A DNA stretch of 64,000 nucleotides from Sphingomonas mali NBRC 15500 (GTDB lineage Bacteria > Pseudomonadota > Alphaproteobacteria > Sphingomonadales > Sphingomonadaceae). Below, one piece after another: positions 1 through 10,818 of the stretch. The notes beneath the pieces were generated by a model, which saw only the letters and a program-made list of their open reading frames with translations, ran no database searches and was not told the origin of the DNA. Positions within the stretch are counted from its first letter, which is position 1, and each line of letters opens with the position of its first letter. Where the stretch lies: positions 124,001-188,000 of the forward strand of contig NZ_BCYX01000001.1 of assembly GCF_001598415.1 (NCBI RefSeq). Direction: 5' to 3'. Both the position numbers and the translations under genes were made by a program.

Positions 1-286
1 GCTTCATCGTGATCGACTTGCCGACCGACGCCTCGGCGACGACGAGCGCGTCGACATCGAGGTTGTGGTTGTTTTCCGCGTTGGCGATCGCCGAGGCGAG
101 CACCTTGCGCGCATCGATCGCCATCGCCTTCTTGGAGAAGGCGAGGATATTGAGCGCGTCGCCGGCCTTACGGCCACGGATCAGACCCGCGACCAGGTTC
201 AGCTTCTGCGCCGACCCACGGATCTGGGTAGCAACGGCCAGCGCTTCCTTGTCGCCGACCTTGCGGGGAGACTGAGGCTTCGACAT
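1..286 (-). CDS. rplV: 50S ribosomal protein L22 (uL22), partial at left edge
   Basis: Large-subunit protein that binds 23S rRNA and contributes to the peptide exit tunnel. About 95 N-terminal codons are visible, starting [19 protein letters not shown] with ATG at 284-286. The core of the fold is present ([28 protein letters not shown]). The end of the protein lies beyond the left edge of the window. It follows rpsS with a 1-nt gap, the normal S10-operon order. Confidence 0.95.
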   Translation of the reverse strand, partial: MSKPQSPRKVGDKEALAVATQIRGSAQKLNLVAGLIRGRKAGDALNILAFSKKAMAIDARKVLASAIANAENNHNLDVDALVVAEASVGKSITMK

Positions 287-287
287 C

Positions 288-566
288 TTAACGCTTGCCC
301 TTCTTGTCGGCGGCGTGACCCGGGAAATACCGGGTCGGCGCGAACTCGCCGAGCTTCATGCCGACCATGTCCTCATTGACCGACACCGGCACGAACTTGC
401 GGCCGTTGTAGACGCTGAAGGTCAGGCCGACGAACTGCGGCAGGATGGTCGAGCGACGCGACCAGGTCTTGATCGGGCCGGTACGACCATTCGATTCCTG
501 AGCGACTTCCGCCTTCTTCAGGAGGCTGAGGTCGACGAACGGACCTTTCCAAACGGAACGAGCCAT
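288..566 (-). CDS. rpsS: 30S ribosomal protein S19 (uS19)
   Basis: Protein of 92 aa, the usual family length. It binds 16S rRNA in the small-subunit head together with S13. It starts [20 protein letters not shown] and keeps the family motifs [24 protein letters not shown] and KLGEFAPTR. It lies 6 nt downstream of rplB and 1 nt before rplV, so it is co-transcribed in the S10 operon. Confidence 0.97.
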   Translation of the reverse strand: MARSVWKGPFVDLSLLKKAEVAQESNGRTGPIKTWSRRSTILPQFVGLTFSVYNGRKFVPVSVNEDMVGMKLGEFAPTRYFPGHAADKKGKR

Positions 567-572
567 GAGCGG

Positions 573-1424
573 TTAGCCCTTCTTCTTCGCGTGACGCGAC
601 CGGATGATGAACTTGTCGGTCTGCTTGTTGTGACGGGTGCGCGCACCCTTGGTCGGCTTGCCCCACGGGGTGACCGGGTGACGGCCGCCCGAGGTCCGGC
701 CTTCACCACCGCCATGCGGGTGGTCGACCGGGTTCTTGGCGACGCCGCGGGTCAGCGGGCGAATGCCCTTCCAACGATTGCGGCCAGCCTTGCCGAGGTT
801 GGTGTTCTGGTTGTCCGGGTTGGACACCGCACCGACCGTCGCCATGCAATCCGCCGGAATGTAGCGCTGCTCGCCCGAGTTGAGGCGAACGATGACCATT
901 CCGCGGTCGCGACCGACGACCTGGACATACGTCCCTGCCGACCGTGCGATCTGACCACCCTTGCCCGGCTTCATCTCCACGTTGTGGACGATGGTGCCGA
1001 CCGGCATCTGGCCCAGCTCCATGGCGTTGCCCGGCTTCACGTCGGTCTTCTTGCCGGCGACGACCTTGTCGCCGACGGCGAGGCGCTGCGGCGCGATGAT
1101 ATAGGCGACGCGATCCTTGCCGTCCTCACCCGCGCCATAGTTCACCAGAGCGATGAACGCGGTACGGTTGGGATCGTACTCGATCCGCTCGACGGTGCCG
1201 TCGACGTCCCACAGGCGGCGCTTGAAATCGATGATGCGATAACGCTGCTTGTGGCCGCCGGCGATGCCGCGCGAGGTGACATGGCCCTTGTTGTTACGGC
1301 CACCGGTCTTGCGCTTGCCTTCGGTCAGCGCCTTGACGGGCTTGCCCTTGTACAGCGCCGAACGGTCGACGAGGATCAAGCCACGGCGGGCCGGGCTCGT
1401 CGGGTTGTAATGCTTGAGTGCCAT
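573..1424 (-). CDS. rplB: 50S ribosomal protein L2 (uL2)
   Basis: Protein of 283 aa. L2 is needed for subunit association and for the peptidyl-transferase centre. It starts [20 protein letters not shown], and the C-terminal catalytic-region signature [11 protein letters not shown] is intact. The ATG overlaps the rplW stop by one base (TAATG), so the two genes are translationally coupled. It is slightly longer than the E. coli protein (273 aa), as is common in Alphaproteobacteria. Confidence 0.97.
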   Translation of the reverse strand: MALKHYNPTSPARRGLILVDRSALYKGKPVKALTEGKRKTGGRNNKGHVTSRGIAGGHKQRYRIIDFKRRLWDVDGTVERIEYDPNRTAFIALVNYGAGEDGKDRVAYIIAPQRLAVGDKVVAGKKTDVKPGNAMELGQMPVGTIVHNVEMKPGKGGQIARSAGTYVQVVGRDRGMVIVRLNSGEQRYIPADCMATVGAVSNPDNQNTNLGKAGRNRWKGIRPLTRGVAKNPVDHPHGGGEGRTSGGRHPVTPWGKPTKGARTRHNKQTDKFIIRSRHAKKKG

Positions 1425-1747
1425 TACGCCTTGACCCCTTCGGTCACGTCGATCGACTGACCTTCCTTGAGGGTGACAATCGCCTTCTTCATGTCAGAGC
1501 GCGTATAGGGAGCGCCCTTCCACTTCTTGGTCTTGCCCTTCTGGACGATCGTGTTGACGTTCGACACGCTGACATTGAACAGCGCCTCGACGGCAGCCTT
1601 GATCTCCGGCTTGGTCGCGTCGCGCGCAACCTTGAACACCACCGCGTTCTGCTCGCTGACGAGCGTCGACTTCTCGGTGATGTGCGGGGCGACGATCACG
1701 TCATAGTGACGGATGTCGACCGCGCTTTTGGTCGGCTTCTTAGCCAT
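1424..1747 (-). CDS. rplW: 50S ribosomal protein L23 (uL23)
   Basis: Protein of 107 aa at the exit-tunnel rim, where trigger factor and SRP dock. The family motif [12 protein letters not shown] is followed by [19 protein letters not shown] and the KGKTKKWKG loop. Its start overlaps the 3' end of rplD by 8 nt and its stop overlaps the rplB start by 1 nt, so L4, L23 and L2 are tightly coupled. Confidence 0.96.
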   Translation of the reverse strand: MAKKPTKSAVDIRHYDVIVAPHITEKSTLVSEQNAVVFKVARDATKPEIKAAVEALFNVSVSNVNTIVQKGKTKKWKGAPYTRSDMKKAIVTLKEGQSIDVTEGVKA

Positions 1748-2369
1748 TGAAACGCGCCTCCAGCTTCTCGACCGCAGCGCGCGTCAGCACCAGCGTGTCA
1801 TGCTTCAGGATGTCGTAGACGTTGGCGCCGGCGGCCGGGAGAACGTTGATCTCCCGAAGATTGCCGGCGGCGAGCGCGAAGGTGTTCTCGACGGCGTCGC
1901 CATCGATCACCAACGCGGTCTTACCGAAGCCGATCTTCTCGAGGTTGCCCTTGAGCGCCTTCGTCTTGCCGCCGTCGATCGCGATCGAGTCCATGACGAT
2001 CAGCGACCCGGCCTTGGCATGGGTCGACAGCGCCATCTTGAGGCCGAGCGCACGGATCTTCTTGTTCAGCGACGGATTGAAGTCGCGAACGCGGGCGCCG
2101 TGAGCCTTACCACCACCGATGAAGATCGGGGCTCGGCGATCGCCGTGACGAGCGGTACCGCCGCCCTTCTGGCGACCATATTTCTTGCCGGTGCGGGCAA
2201 CGTCGGCGCGCTCACGCGTGCCGCGCGCGGTCGCACGACGCTTTTCGAGCTGCCAGGTGACGACGCGGTGCAGGATGTCGGCGCGCGGATCGAGGCCGAA
2301 GACCTCGTCGTTGAGCTCGATGTCCGCGGCCTTCGCCTTGGCGTCGAAGGATTGAACCTTGACCTTCAC
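1740..2369 (-). CDS. rplD: 50S ribosomal protein L4 (uL4)
   Basis: Protein of 209 aa. L4 reaches into the exit tunnel through its extended loop, seen here as [20 protein letters not shown]. In enterobacteria L4 also represses its own S10 operon; nothing in this sequence proves that here, but a structured leader lies upstream of rplC (3128-3430). It sits 2 nt after rplC and overlaps rplW by 8 nt. Confidence 0.96.
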   Translation of the reverse strand: MKVKVQSFDAKAKAADIELNDEVFGLDPRADILHRVVTWQLEKRRATARGTRERADVARTGKKYGRQKGGGTARHGDRRAPIFIGGGKAHGARVRDFNPSLNKKIRALGLKMALSTHAKAGSLIVMDSIAIDGGKTKALKGNLEKIGFGKTALVIDGDAVENTFALAAGNLREINVLPAAGANVYDILKHDTLVLTRAAVEKLEARFNG

Positions 2370-2371
2370 GT

Positions 2372-3127
2372 TCAGCCCTCCTGGCCTTCGGTCGCCTCAG
2401 GGGCGTCCACCGTCTCGGCGGGCGTCTCTGCGGGAGCGTTGTTGCTGTTGGCGGCCTGCTTCAGCCCGGCCGGGAACGGCGCGTCGGCGTGGCGGGCGAC
2501 CTTGACGGCATCCTTGACGAACAGCCAGCCGCCCTTCGAGCCGGGCACGGAGCCCTTCACGAAGATCAAACCGCGCTCGACGTCCGTGCCGACGATCTCG
2601 AGATTCTGCTGGGTGCGATATTTATCGCCCATGTGGCCGGCCATCTTCTTGTTCTTGAAGACCTTGCCCGGATCCTGGCGCTGACCGGTCGAACCGAGCG
2701 AACGGTGCGAGACCGAAACGCCGTGCGTCGCGCGCAAACCACCGAAGCCCCAGCGCTTCATGCCGCCCTGGAAGCCCTTACCCTGGGTCTTGCCCTGGAT
2801 ATCGACGATCTGGCCGGCGACGAAGTGGTCTGCCGAAATCTCGGCACCAACATCGAGCAGGCCGTCTTCGTCGACGCGGAATTCCGCAACGATCGCCTTG
2901 GGCTCGACTTCCGCCTTGCCGAAGTGACCGCGCTGCGGCTTGGCGACGTTCTTCGCCTTGGCCGTGCCGGCCCCGAGCTGAACGGCGGTGTAGCCGTCCT
3001 TATCCATTTCGCGACGGGAGATAACCTGCAGCCCTTCGAGCGACAGGACAGTGACCGGCACGTGGCGGCCATCATCCTGGAACAGGCGGGTCATCCCCAA
3101 CTTCTTCGCGATCACGCCAGTGCGCAT
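2372..3127 (-). CDS. rplC: 50S ribosomal protein L3 (uL3)
   Basis: Protein of 251 aa starting [20 protein letters not shown]. The reading frame is open further upstream, but the ATG at 3127 fits the family N terminus and is preceded by GGAG about 10 nt away. The core motif [22 protein letters not shown] is present. An unusual acidic, Ala/Pro/Glu-rich tail of about 30 aa ([19 protein letters not shown]) extends past the usual L3 end. It is separated from rpsJ by a 303-nt structured gap. Confidence 0.95.
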   Translation of the reverse strand: MRTGVIAKKLGMTRLFQDDGRHVPVTVLSLEGLQVISRREMDKDGYTAVQLGAGTAKAKNVAKPQRGHFGKAEVEPKAIVAEFRVDEDGLLDVGAEISADHFVAGQIVDIQGKTQGKGFQGGMKRWGFGGLRATHGVSVSHRSLGSTGQRQDPGKVFKNKKMAGHMGDKYRTQQNLEIVGTDVERGLIFVKGSVPGSKGGWLFVKDAVKVARHADAPFPAGLKQAANSNNAPAETPAETVDAPEATEGQEG

Positions 3128-3430
3128 GATCTGTTCACTCCATAACAGAGGCACCCAAGGGACCATCCCAAGGGTGCTTGTGACCGATGACGAACACCGA
3201 TCGATCCAGCCCGGAAATGCGAAGCGAGCCCCCGTCCCGGGCTGGTTGTTCGTTGGCCTAAGCCAGGAACGTGACGGGAGACGCTGTCCTGATCAGAAGA
3301 TCAGCGGTATCTCTATTTGTCAGCGTCCCGCAGGACCGATTGGTCAACCGCGGGAGCAGCGCCGATAGTCGAAGCAGAGCGCCCCGTCAACCGGCCACCC
3401 TCGTTTTCGCGAGGGTTAAGCCAAACTCGC
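3128..3430 (-). promoter_or_regulatory. Hairpin-rich 303-nt gap between rpsJ and rplC
   Basis: No gene is seen here. On the transcribed minus strand the gap holds three strong structures. One hairpin follows the rpsJ stop directly (arms 3397-3403 and 3410-3416). A large two-part stem spans 3190-3253 (arms 3190-3196/3247-3253 and 3206-3214/3237-3245). A nested stem lies just before rplC at about 3149-3175 (GCACCC/GGGTGC around GGGA/TCCC). None has a following T-run, so they look like leader or processing structures, not intrinsic terminators. Function is inferred only. Confidence 0.5.
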
Positions 3431-3739
3431 TCAGGCGAGCTTGATTTCCACGTCGACGCCCGCGGCGAGGTCGAGCTTCATCAGCGCATCGACGGTCTGC
3501 GGGGTCGGCTGAACGATGTCCAGCATACGCTTGTAGGTGCGCACCTCGAACTGCTCGCGCGACTTCTTGTCGATGTGCGGGCCGCGGTTCACGGTGAACT
3601 TCTCGATGCGCGTCGGCAACGGGATCGGACCACGGATAAGAGCGCCGGTACGTCGGGCGGTGTCGGCGATGTCGCCGGTTGCCTGATCGAGCACGCGATG
3701 ATCGAACGCCTTCAGGCGAATGCGAATATTGCTGTCCAT
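3431..3739 (-). CDS. rpsJ: 30S ribosomal protein S10 (uS10)
   Basis: Protein of 102 aa (head of the small subunit; NusE in antitermination complexes). The start [19 protein letters not shown] at 3739 fits the family N terminus and is preceded by TAGGAACC; an upstream in-frame start would add an unlikely MASVGT. It keeps the family motifs [20 protein letters not shown] and [12 protein letters not shown]. It is the first gene of the S10 operon, behind the tuf terminator. Confidence 0.96.
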   Translation of the reverse strand: MDSNIRIRLKAFDHRVLDQATGDIADTARRTGALIRGPIPLPTRIEKFTVNRGPHIDKKSREQFEVRTYKRMLDIVQPTPQTVDALMKLDLAAGVDVEIKLA

Positions 3740-3820
3740 GGTTCCTACCGATGCCAAAGAGCGGGGCAGCTCCCCAAAGCGGGGGCAGCCTCTTGCTGTT
3801 CAAACTAAACTGGAGGCGCG

Positions 3821-3849
3821 CGGATACAGGCGCTTCCTACAAAAAGCAA
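3821..3849 (-). promoter_or_regulatory. Candidate sigma-70-type promoter for the S10 operon
   Basis: On the minus strand a -35-like TTGCTT (3844-3849) is followed after 17 nt by a -10-like TATCCG (3821-3826). It lies directly downstream of the tuf terminator and about 80 nt before the rpsJ start. The -35 box overlaps the T-tract of the terminator. The match is modest, but a promoter is expected here because the terminator separates the two operons. Confidence 0.4.
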
Positions 3850-3883
3850 CCGCCCCGGCGCCCTTTTTTTGGGCGCCGGGGCG
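3841..3883 (-). terminator. Strong intrinsic terminator after tuf
   Basis: A perfect 13-bp inverted repeat (arms 3851-3863 and 3871-3883, all G/C) has a loop that reads AAAAAAA on the transcribed minus strand. It is followed by GTTGCTTTTTG, a T5 tract at 3841-3845. It begins 17 nt after the tuf stop codon and so ends the str transcript before rpsJ. Confidence 0.85.
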
Positions 3884-3900
3884 GTCGTTTGGGGATCAGC

Positions 3901-5094
3901 TTACTTGCTGATGCCCGAGACGATGCCCGAACCAACGGTGCGGCCACCCTCACGGATGGTGAAGCGCTGGCCGACGTCCATGGCGATCGGTGCGATCAGC
4001 TTCACGCCCAGCGCGACGTTGTCGCCCGGCATGACCATCTCGGTGCCGGCCGGCAGTTCGACGGTGCCGGTGACGTCCGTGGTGCGGAAGTAGAACTGCG
4101 GACGATAGTTCGCGAAGAACGGCGTGTGACGGCCGCCTTCGTCCTTCGACAGGACGTACACTTCCGAGTTGAAGTCGGTGTGCGGCGTGATCGAGCCCGG
4201 CTTGGCCAGAACCTGGCCACGCTCGACTTCTTCACGGCCGACGCCGCGGATCAGCGCACCGATGTTGTCGCCAGCCTGGCCCTGGTCGAGCAGCTTGCGG
4301 AACATTTCGACGCCGGTGACGGTGGTCTTGCGGACGTCCGGGTGGATGCCGACGATCTCGACTTCCTCACCGACCTTGACCACGCCGGTCTCGACGCGGC
4401 CGGTCACGACGGTGCCGCGACCCGAGATCGAGAACACGTCTTCGATCGGCATCATGAACGGCTTGTCGAGCGGACGCTCCGGCTGCGGCAGATATTCGTC
4501 GACAGCCTTCATCAGCTCGAGAACGGCTTCCTGGCCGAGCTTCGCGTCCGAACCGCTGAGCGCGGCAGTCGCCGAGCCCTTGATGATCGGAATATCGTCG
4601 CCCGGGAAGTCGTAAGCCGACAGCAGCTCGCGAACCTCGAGCTCGACGAGCTCCAGGATCTCTTCGTCGTCGACCAGGTCAACCTTGTTCATGAACACGA
4701 CCATCGCCGGCACGCCGACCTGACGCGCGAGCAGGATGTGCTCGCGGGTCTGCGGCATCGGGCCGTCGGTCGCCGACACGACCAGGATCGCGCCGTCCAT
4801 CTGCGCGGCGCCGGTGATCATGTTCTTCACATAGTCGGCGTGGCCCGGGCAATCGACGTGCGCATAGTGACGGTTGGCGGTCTCATACTCAACGTGCGCC
4901 GTCGAGATGGTGATGCCGCGCTCACGCTCTTCCGGCGCCTTGTCGATGTTGGCGAAATCGACTGCGGTGCCGCCGGTGGTCTCGGCCAGGACCTTGGTGA
5001 TCGCTGCCGTCAGCGACGTCTTGCCATGGTCGACGTGACCGATGGTGCCGATGTTCATGTGCGGCTTGTTCCGCTCAAACTTTGCCTTCGCCAT
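3901..5094 (-). CDS. tuf: Translation elongation factor Tu
   Basis: GTPase of 397 aa that brings aminoacyl-tRNA to the ribosome. The G motifs are intact: P-loop GHVDHGKTS, switch region [18 protein letters not shown] and NKVD. The C-terminal domains are complete ([15 protein letters not shown]). It is the last gene of the str operon, 84 nt after fusA, and is followed by the strong terminator at 3841-3883. Other tuf copies may exist outside the window. Confidence 0.98.
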   Translation of the reverse strand: MAKAKFERNKPHMNIGTIGHVDHGKTSLTAAITKVLAETTGGTAVDFANIDKAPEERERGITISTAHVEYETANRHYAHVDCPGHADYVKNMITGAAQMDGAILVVSATDGPMPQTREHILLARQVGVPAMVVFMNKVDLVDDEEILELVELEVRELLSAYDFPGDDIPIIKGSATAALSGSDAKLGQEAVLELMKAVDEYLPQPERPLDKPFMMPIEDVFSISGRGTVVTGRVETGVVKVGEEVEIVGIHPDVRKTTVTGVEMFRKLLDQGQAGDNIGALIRGVGREEVERGQVLAKPGSITPHTDFNSEVYVLSKDEGGRHTPFFANYRPQFYFRTTDVTGTVELPAGTEMVMPGDNVALGVKLIAPIAMDVGQRFTIREGGRTVGSGIVSGISK

Positions 5095-5178
5095 TTTTCC
5101 CTACCTTCTGGAAAATCGTTTTCGTGAAATCCACCACGGGACTCGCGCGAAGGCGGCCCCATAGCGGGAGTTTTTGGG

Positions 5179-7275
<2,097 letters not shown>

Positions 7276-7300
7276 GGTCGTAGCTTCCTTGGAATGTGGG

Positions 7301-7388
7301 GAGCCGGCCGATCCGGCTGCCCGCTATGTAGGTAATTAAATTACCAATACCAGATCGCCGGCCCCGCCGCAGCGGAGCCGGCCGATCC
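7301..7388. repeat. 14-bp direct repeat and AT-rich palindrome between rpsG and fusA
   Basis: GAGCCGGCCGATCC occurs at 7301-7314 and again at 7375-7388. Between the copies lies a perfect palindrome, GGTAATT-A-AATTACC (7331-7345), a rare AT-rich island in this GC-rich operon. It could be a regulatory or processing element or an internal promoter region; nothing shows which. Confidence 0.55.
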
Positions 7389-7395
7389 AGCCTTA

Positions 7396-7866
7396 TTACC
7401 AGCGATAATGGCTGAAAGCGCGGTTCGCTTCGGCCATGCGGTGCGTGTCTTCGCGCTTCTTGACCGCATTGCCGCGGTTGTTCGACGCATCGAGCAGCTC
7501 GCCCGACAGACGAGCCGACATGGTGTTCTCCGACCGCGAACGCGCCGCCGAAATCAGCCAGCGGATCGCCAGCGCCTGAGCACGCTCCGGACGCACCTCG
7601 ACGGGAACCTGATAGGTCGCACCGCCGACGCGGCGGCTGCGGACCTCGATGCCCGGCTTGATGTTGTTGAGCGCTTCGTGGAACACCGCGAGCGGGTCCT
7701 TCTTGGCGCGGGTTTCGACGGTTTCCATCGCGGAATAGACGATGCCTTCGGCGACCGACTTCTTACCGTCCAGCATGACGCTGTTCATGAACTTCGACAG
7801 AACCTCATCCCCGAACTTGGGATCAGGCAGGATTTCCCGCTTTTCGGGACGACGACGACGAGCCAT
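7396..7866 (-). CDS. rpsG: 30S ribosomal protein S7 (uS7)
   Basis: Protein of 156 aa that nucleates assembly of the small-subunit head. It starts [20 protein letters not shown]. Family motifs include [28 protein letters not shown]-like [15 protein letters not shown] and the C-terminal [19 protein letters not shown]. It lies 65 nt downstream of rpsL in the str operon. Confidence 0.97.
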   Translation of the reverse strand: MARRRRPEKREILPDPKFGDEVLSKFMNSVMLDGKKSVAEGIVYSAMETVETRAKKDPLAVFHEALNNIKPGIEVRSRRVGGATYQVPVEVRPERAQALAIRWLISAARSRSENTMSARLSGELLDASNNRGNAVKKREDTHRMAEANRAFSHYRW

Positions 7867-7931
7867 CTTGAACTTCCTTTACAAACTTCAGCCGATCCGG
7901 AACCCGTCCGGGGCTTACTCTGGCTGTGTGA

Positions 7932-8303
7932 TTACTTCGGACGCTTCGCGCCGTACTTCGAACGGCTCTGCTTGCGATCCTTGACACCCTGCGTGTCGAG
8001 CACGCCGCGCAGCACGTGGTAGCGCACACCGGGAAGGTCGCGCACACGGCCGCCACGGATCAGAACCACCGAGTGCTCCTGAAGGTTGTGGCCTTCACCG
8101 GGGATGTAGCTGATGACTTCGCGCTGGTTGGTCAGGCGAACCTTGGCCACCTTGCGCAGAGCCGAGTTCGGCTTCTTCGGAGTCGTCGTATAGACACGGG
8201 TGCAGACGCCGCGCTTCTGCGGGTTCTGTTCCATCGCAGGGACCTTCGATTTGGCCTTCTGCGGATCACGGCCCTTACGGACCAACTGGTTAATCGTCGG
8301 CAT
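7932..8303 (-). CDS. rpsL: 30S ribosomal protein S12 (uS12), Arg at position 88
   Basis: Decoding-centre protein of 123 aa starting [18 protein letters not shown] at 8303; an upstream in-frame ATG would add MKGF and is less likely. The PNSALRK and [12 protein letters not shown] loops are intact. Lys43 is present, but the residue equivalent to E. coli Lys88 is Arg (codon CGC, 8040-8042). In E. coli and mycobacteria, Lys-to-Arg changes at this site give streptomycin resistance. The CGC codon differs from both Lys codons at more than one base, so this looks like a fixed lineage trait and not a recent mutation. Confidence 0.97.
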   Translation of the reverse strand: MPTINQLVRKGRDPQKAKSKVPAMEQNPQKRGVCTRVYTTTPKKPNSALRKVAKVRLTNQREVISYIPGEGHNLQEHSVVLIRGGRVRDLPGVRYHVLRGVLDTQGVKDRKQSRSKYGAKRPK

Positions 8304-8375
8304 GAAGCCCTTCACCTTTATGTTACCAGAGACGTCTGGCGGTTACTTTGCCGGGAGCCATTGTTAGCGAATACG

Positions 8376-8414
8376 AAAAAGGACCGAGGGAGCGCCTTTC
8401 GGCTTCCCGGGTCC
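8376..8414 (-). terminator. Intrinsic terminator in the rpsL leader (putative attenuator)
   Basis: On the minus strand, GGACC-C-GGGA-A-GCC pairs with GGC-GC-TCCC-TC-GGTCC around a GAAA tetraloop. TTTTT follows at 8376-8380. It lies about 70 nt upstream of the rpsL start and downstream of the candidate str promoter at 8476-8504. No minus-strand gene lies close upstream for it to terminate, so it is best read as an attenuator in the str leader. Confidence 0.6.
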
Positions 8415-8475
8415 GTGTCTTCCGGCAACGTTCAGCTCTTACCCGCGCGGCAAAAATGCCGAGTGAGCGGGCGCG

Positions 8476-8504
8476 CCTATAGACGGGGAGTCGGAAACGG
8501 TCAA
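8476..8504 (-). promoter_or_regulatory. Sigma-70-type promoter of the str operon
   Basis: On the minus strand, TTGACC (8499-8504) and TATAGG (8476-8481) are separated by exactly 17 nt. The predicted transcript start is near 8469, giving a leader of about 165 nt before rpsL. The leader holds a small CGGCA/TGCCG hairpin with a T4 loop and then the terminator at 8376-8414. Confidence 0.65.
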
Positions 8505-8563
8505 CGGGGGAGAAGCCAATCCACCTTTACGCCCCGCTAACCCAATGGTGGTTAAAGGGGCCG

Positions 8564-9727
8564 ATGTCCTCGCTCGATCGATCCTGGCGCCCCACCCTAC
8601 TCGCGCTCGTGGCGGCGGCCAGCCTGTATGTGTTGATCTGGAACTGGTTCGGCAAGGACCTGCCCGATTATCTGGTGCCGTGGTTCGAGCATATTCGCCG
8701 TACTGGGCCGATCGCCGCCTTCGCGCACCCGTTCGGCAATTACACACCACCCTATCTCTACCTGCTCGCGGCGACGACGCTGGCCGCGCCGCTTGCAGAT
8801 CCGATCACGTTGATCAAGTTGCTATCGGTCGCCGGCACGATCGGGCTGGTCGCGGCGATGTGGCGGCTGCTGGCCGCTCTCGATGTCGCGCATCCCAGCC
8901 GCAAGGCGATTATCGTGTTCGCCTTGCCCAGTGTCATCCTCAATGCTGGGTTGCTCGCCCAGTGCGACGCGATGTGGGCAGCTGTGAGCGTGATGGCGCT
9001 GACCGCGGCAGTGAAACGACGCCATGCCGCGATGCTGGCCTGGTGCGGGTTCGCGCTCGCGATCAAGCTGCAGCCGGCCTTCACCGCCCCGATCTTTATC
9101 GCCTTGCTGATCGGGTGGCGCGTGCCGATCCGGCTATGGCCGGTCGCGCCCACAGCCTTCATCGCGGCAATGCTGCCGGCGTGGCTGCTCGGCTGGCCCG
9201 CCGCCGATCTCGCCACGATCTACCTGCGCCAAGCCGATTGGTCACCCCTTCTGTCGCTCAACGCGCCCAACATCTGGGCGATCGCGCAGGCGCTGCCCAT
9301 GATTGGCGACCTGCCTTTGACGGGGCTCGCCATCGCCACGGCCGTTGGCGTCTCCGCGGGGCTGATCGCGCGCTTTGCCTGGCAACCGCCTGACCGCGAC
9401 CAACTGCTCGCGGCGGCCTTGCTGGTGACGCTCGCGACCGTCGGGCTGCTGCCGCGAATGCACGAACGCTATTTCTTCCTCGCGGACGTGCTCGCGCTTG
9501 GCCTTGCCTTCGCGCGCAACGACAGGCGAAGCTGGAAGATCGCCGGGCTCGTCCAGTTCGCGTCGCTCGCCGGATTGGCCGCCTATGTTTCTGGGTTGAG
9601 CGGTCTAGCCGTGATCGGCGCGTTGCCGATGATCGCGGCGACATGGATGGTCCTGGGCCAGTTCCTCGTCTCGCCCGCCAATGACAACGGCCTGCCGCTC
9701 AACCCGTTTCGGGCCTATCCCGCCTGA
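8564..9727 (+). CDS. GT87/Gpi18-like membrane glycosyltransferase
   Basis: Polytopic membrane protein of 387 aa with about 9-10 hydrophobic segments. It resembles polyprenyl-phosphate-sugar-dependent glycosyltransferases of the GT87/Gpi18-like mannosyltransferase group. A first-loop acidic residue lies after TM1 (FGKDLPDYLVPW). Other typical stretches are FGNYTPPYLYLL, LLAQCDAMWAA, AIKLQPAFTAP and the late RMHERYFFLADVLAL. The ATG is close to the divergent str promoter. The acceptor is unknown; family assignment is from overall pattern, not a search. Confidence 0.7.
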   Translation: MSSLDRSWRPTLLALVAAASLYVLIWNWFGKDLPDYLVPWFEHIRRTGPIAAFAHPFGNYTPPYLYLLAATTLAAPLADPITLIKLLSVAGTIGLVAAMWRLLAALDVAHPSRKAIIVFALPSVILNAGLLAQCDAMWAAVSVMALTAAVKRRHAAMLAWCGFALAIKLQPAFTAPIFIALLIGWRVPIRLWPVAPTAFIAAMLPAWLLGWPAADLATIYLRQADWSPLLSLNAPNIWAIAQALPMIGDLPLTGLAIATAVGVSAGLIARFAWQPPDRDQLLAAALLVTLATVGLLPRMHERYFFLADVLALGLAFARNDRRSWKIAGLVQFASLAGLAAYVSGLSGLAVIGALPMIAATWMVLGQFLVSPANDNGLPLNPFRAYPA

Positions 9728-9783
9728 TGAGGAGTTCGCTAGGCTAGCGCGCGAGACTCGGGATTCGCACAAAGGGGTATGGC

Positions 9784-10272
9784 ATGTTCAACAAGCGTGA
9801 TGACGCGCCGGCGTCGACCTATCAGCCCGCAGCCGCCACGGCGCGCCGGACCAACGGCAGCTCCGGCGCCGGCTTCTCGGTGATCGGCCCCGACGTCGTC
9901 GTGACCGGCAACGTCCGCGCCTCGGCGGATCTGCACATCGAAGGGCGTGTCGAGGGCGATCTCGATTGCGGCAGCCTGGTCGTCGGAACCGAAGCGCTCA
10001 TCCAGGGCCAGGTCCGCGCCGAGACGGCGCGCATCGCCGGCCGCATCGAGGGCGCGGTGGCGATCCGCCAACTGACGGTCGAAGCGGGTGCGCGGATCAC
10101 CGGCGATGTCGAGTACGAGACGATCTCGCTCGAAACCGGCGCGCATGTCGATGGTCGCCTGAAGCATTTCTCCGCCCAGGCCGCCGCGGCGGCCGCAACG
10201 GTCACGCCGGTGCTGGGCGCGCCGCGCGAATTCAAGATGATCGATGCGCCGAGCGAGGAAGAAGCCGCCTGA
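9784..10272 (+). CDS. Bactofilin family cytoskeletal protein
   Basis: Protein of 162 aa with a central bactofilin (DUF583) beta-helix at about residues 35-120. The repeating short turns G-D-x, G-x-V and V-E-G are seen in DVVVTGNVRASADLHIEGR, VEGDLDCGSLVVG and GDVEYETISLETGAHVDG. Both tails are disordered and Ala/Pro-rich. Bactofilins polymerise without nucleotide and position cell-wall or polar factors. No M23 peptidase partner lies next to it, as is often the case in other lineages. Confidence 0.9.
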   Translation: MFNKRDDAPASTYQPAAATARRTNGSSGAGFSVIGPDVVVTGNVRASADLHIEGRVEGDLDCGSLVVGTEALIQGQVRAETARIAGRIEGAVAIRQLTVEAGARITGDVEYETISLETGAHVDGRLKHFSAQAAAAAATVTPVLGAPREFKMIDAPSEEEAA

Positions 10273-10297
10273 CACCAGGTGGTCCGCGCACACACGG

Positions 10298-10762
10298 TCA
10301 GATCGTCATATGGTCGATCGCCGCGTCATAGGTGGATTGCGCGCTGGCGATATCGATCGCGAAGCCGATCCACATCGCCATCAGCACGATGACCGATACC
10401 CAGAATGCGGGGGCGCGGACCGATACCTTGCCCAGCACGATGTGCGCGAATGTGTGGATCACGCGTAATGCGACATGGACCCAGGCGAGGATGACCTGAA
10501 CGTGGCCGGCCTGGTGCGTGATCAGCAGCAGCGGGACCAGCGCGTAGAACAATACCGGCGCCTCGAACAGGTTGCGCAGATTGTTGGCGGGCATCTCGAC
10601 CGGCTGGAAATAGCGCATCGCCGCCTCGCCAGTGGCGAAGTCTTCGGGCCGCGGCGGCGTCTTCTTCATATATCCGGCACGCGCCACCGCGACCCAGACG
10701 ATCACCACGAAGCTGAGTGCCGCGAGCGTAATCGTCGGCCACAAAATCGCGAAGGTCTGCAT
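10298..10762 (-). CDS. MAPEG family membrane protein
   Basis: Protein of 154 aa starting MQTFAILWPTITLAALSFVV; an upstream frame extension lacks family character. It has four hydrophobic segments and the MAPEG-like loop ANNLRNLFEAPVLFYAL followed by WVHVALRVIHTFAH. In MAPEG enzymes this N-x-x-E-x-x-x-F region carries glutathione contacts. Function in bacteria is poorly defined. It converges with the bactofilin gene. Confidence 0.85.
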   Translation of the reverse strand: MQTFAILWPTITLAALSFVVIVWVAVARAGYMKKTPPRPEDFATGEAAMRYFQPVEMPANNLRNLFEAPVLFYALVPLLLITHQAGHVQVILAWVHVALRVIHTFAHIVLGKVSVRAPAFWVSVIVLMAMWIGFAIDIASAQSTYDAAIDHMTI

Positions 10763-10818
10763 CCCCTTTGCTCCCCATTCTGTTAGGATCAGGCTGCCCC
10801 AACGCACGGAGGAATGGA

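Noticed and set aside
315..1460. Long plus-strand open frame (381 codons) opposite rpsS and rplB
   Set aside because: Shadow of conserved ribosomal genes; high GC gives long antisense frames. No Shine-Dalgarno and no family character.
3679..5127. 482-codon plus-strand frame opposite tuf
   Set aside because: Mirror of the EF-Tu gene caused by codon bias; EF-Tu motifs are unambiguous on the other strand.
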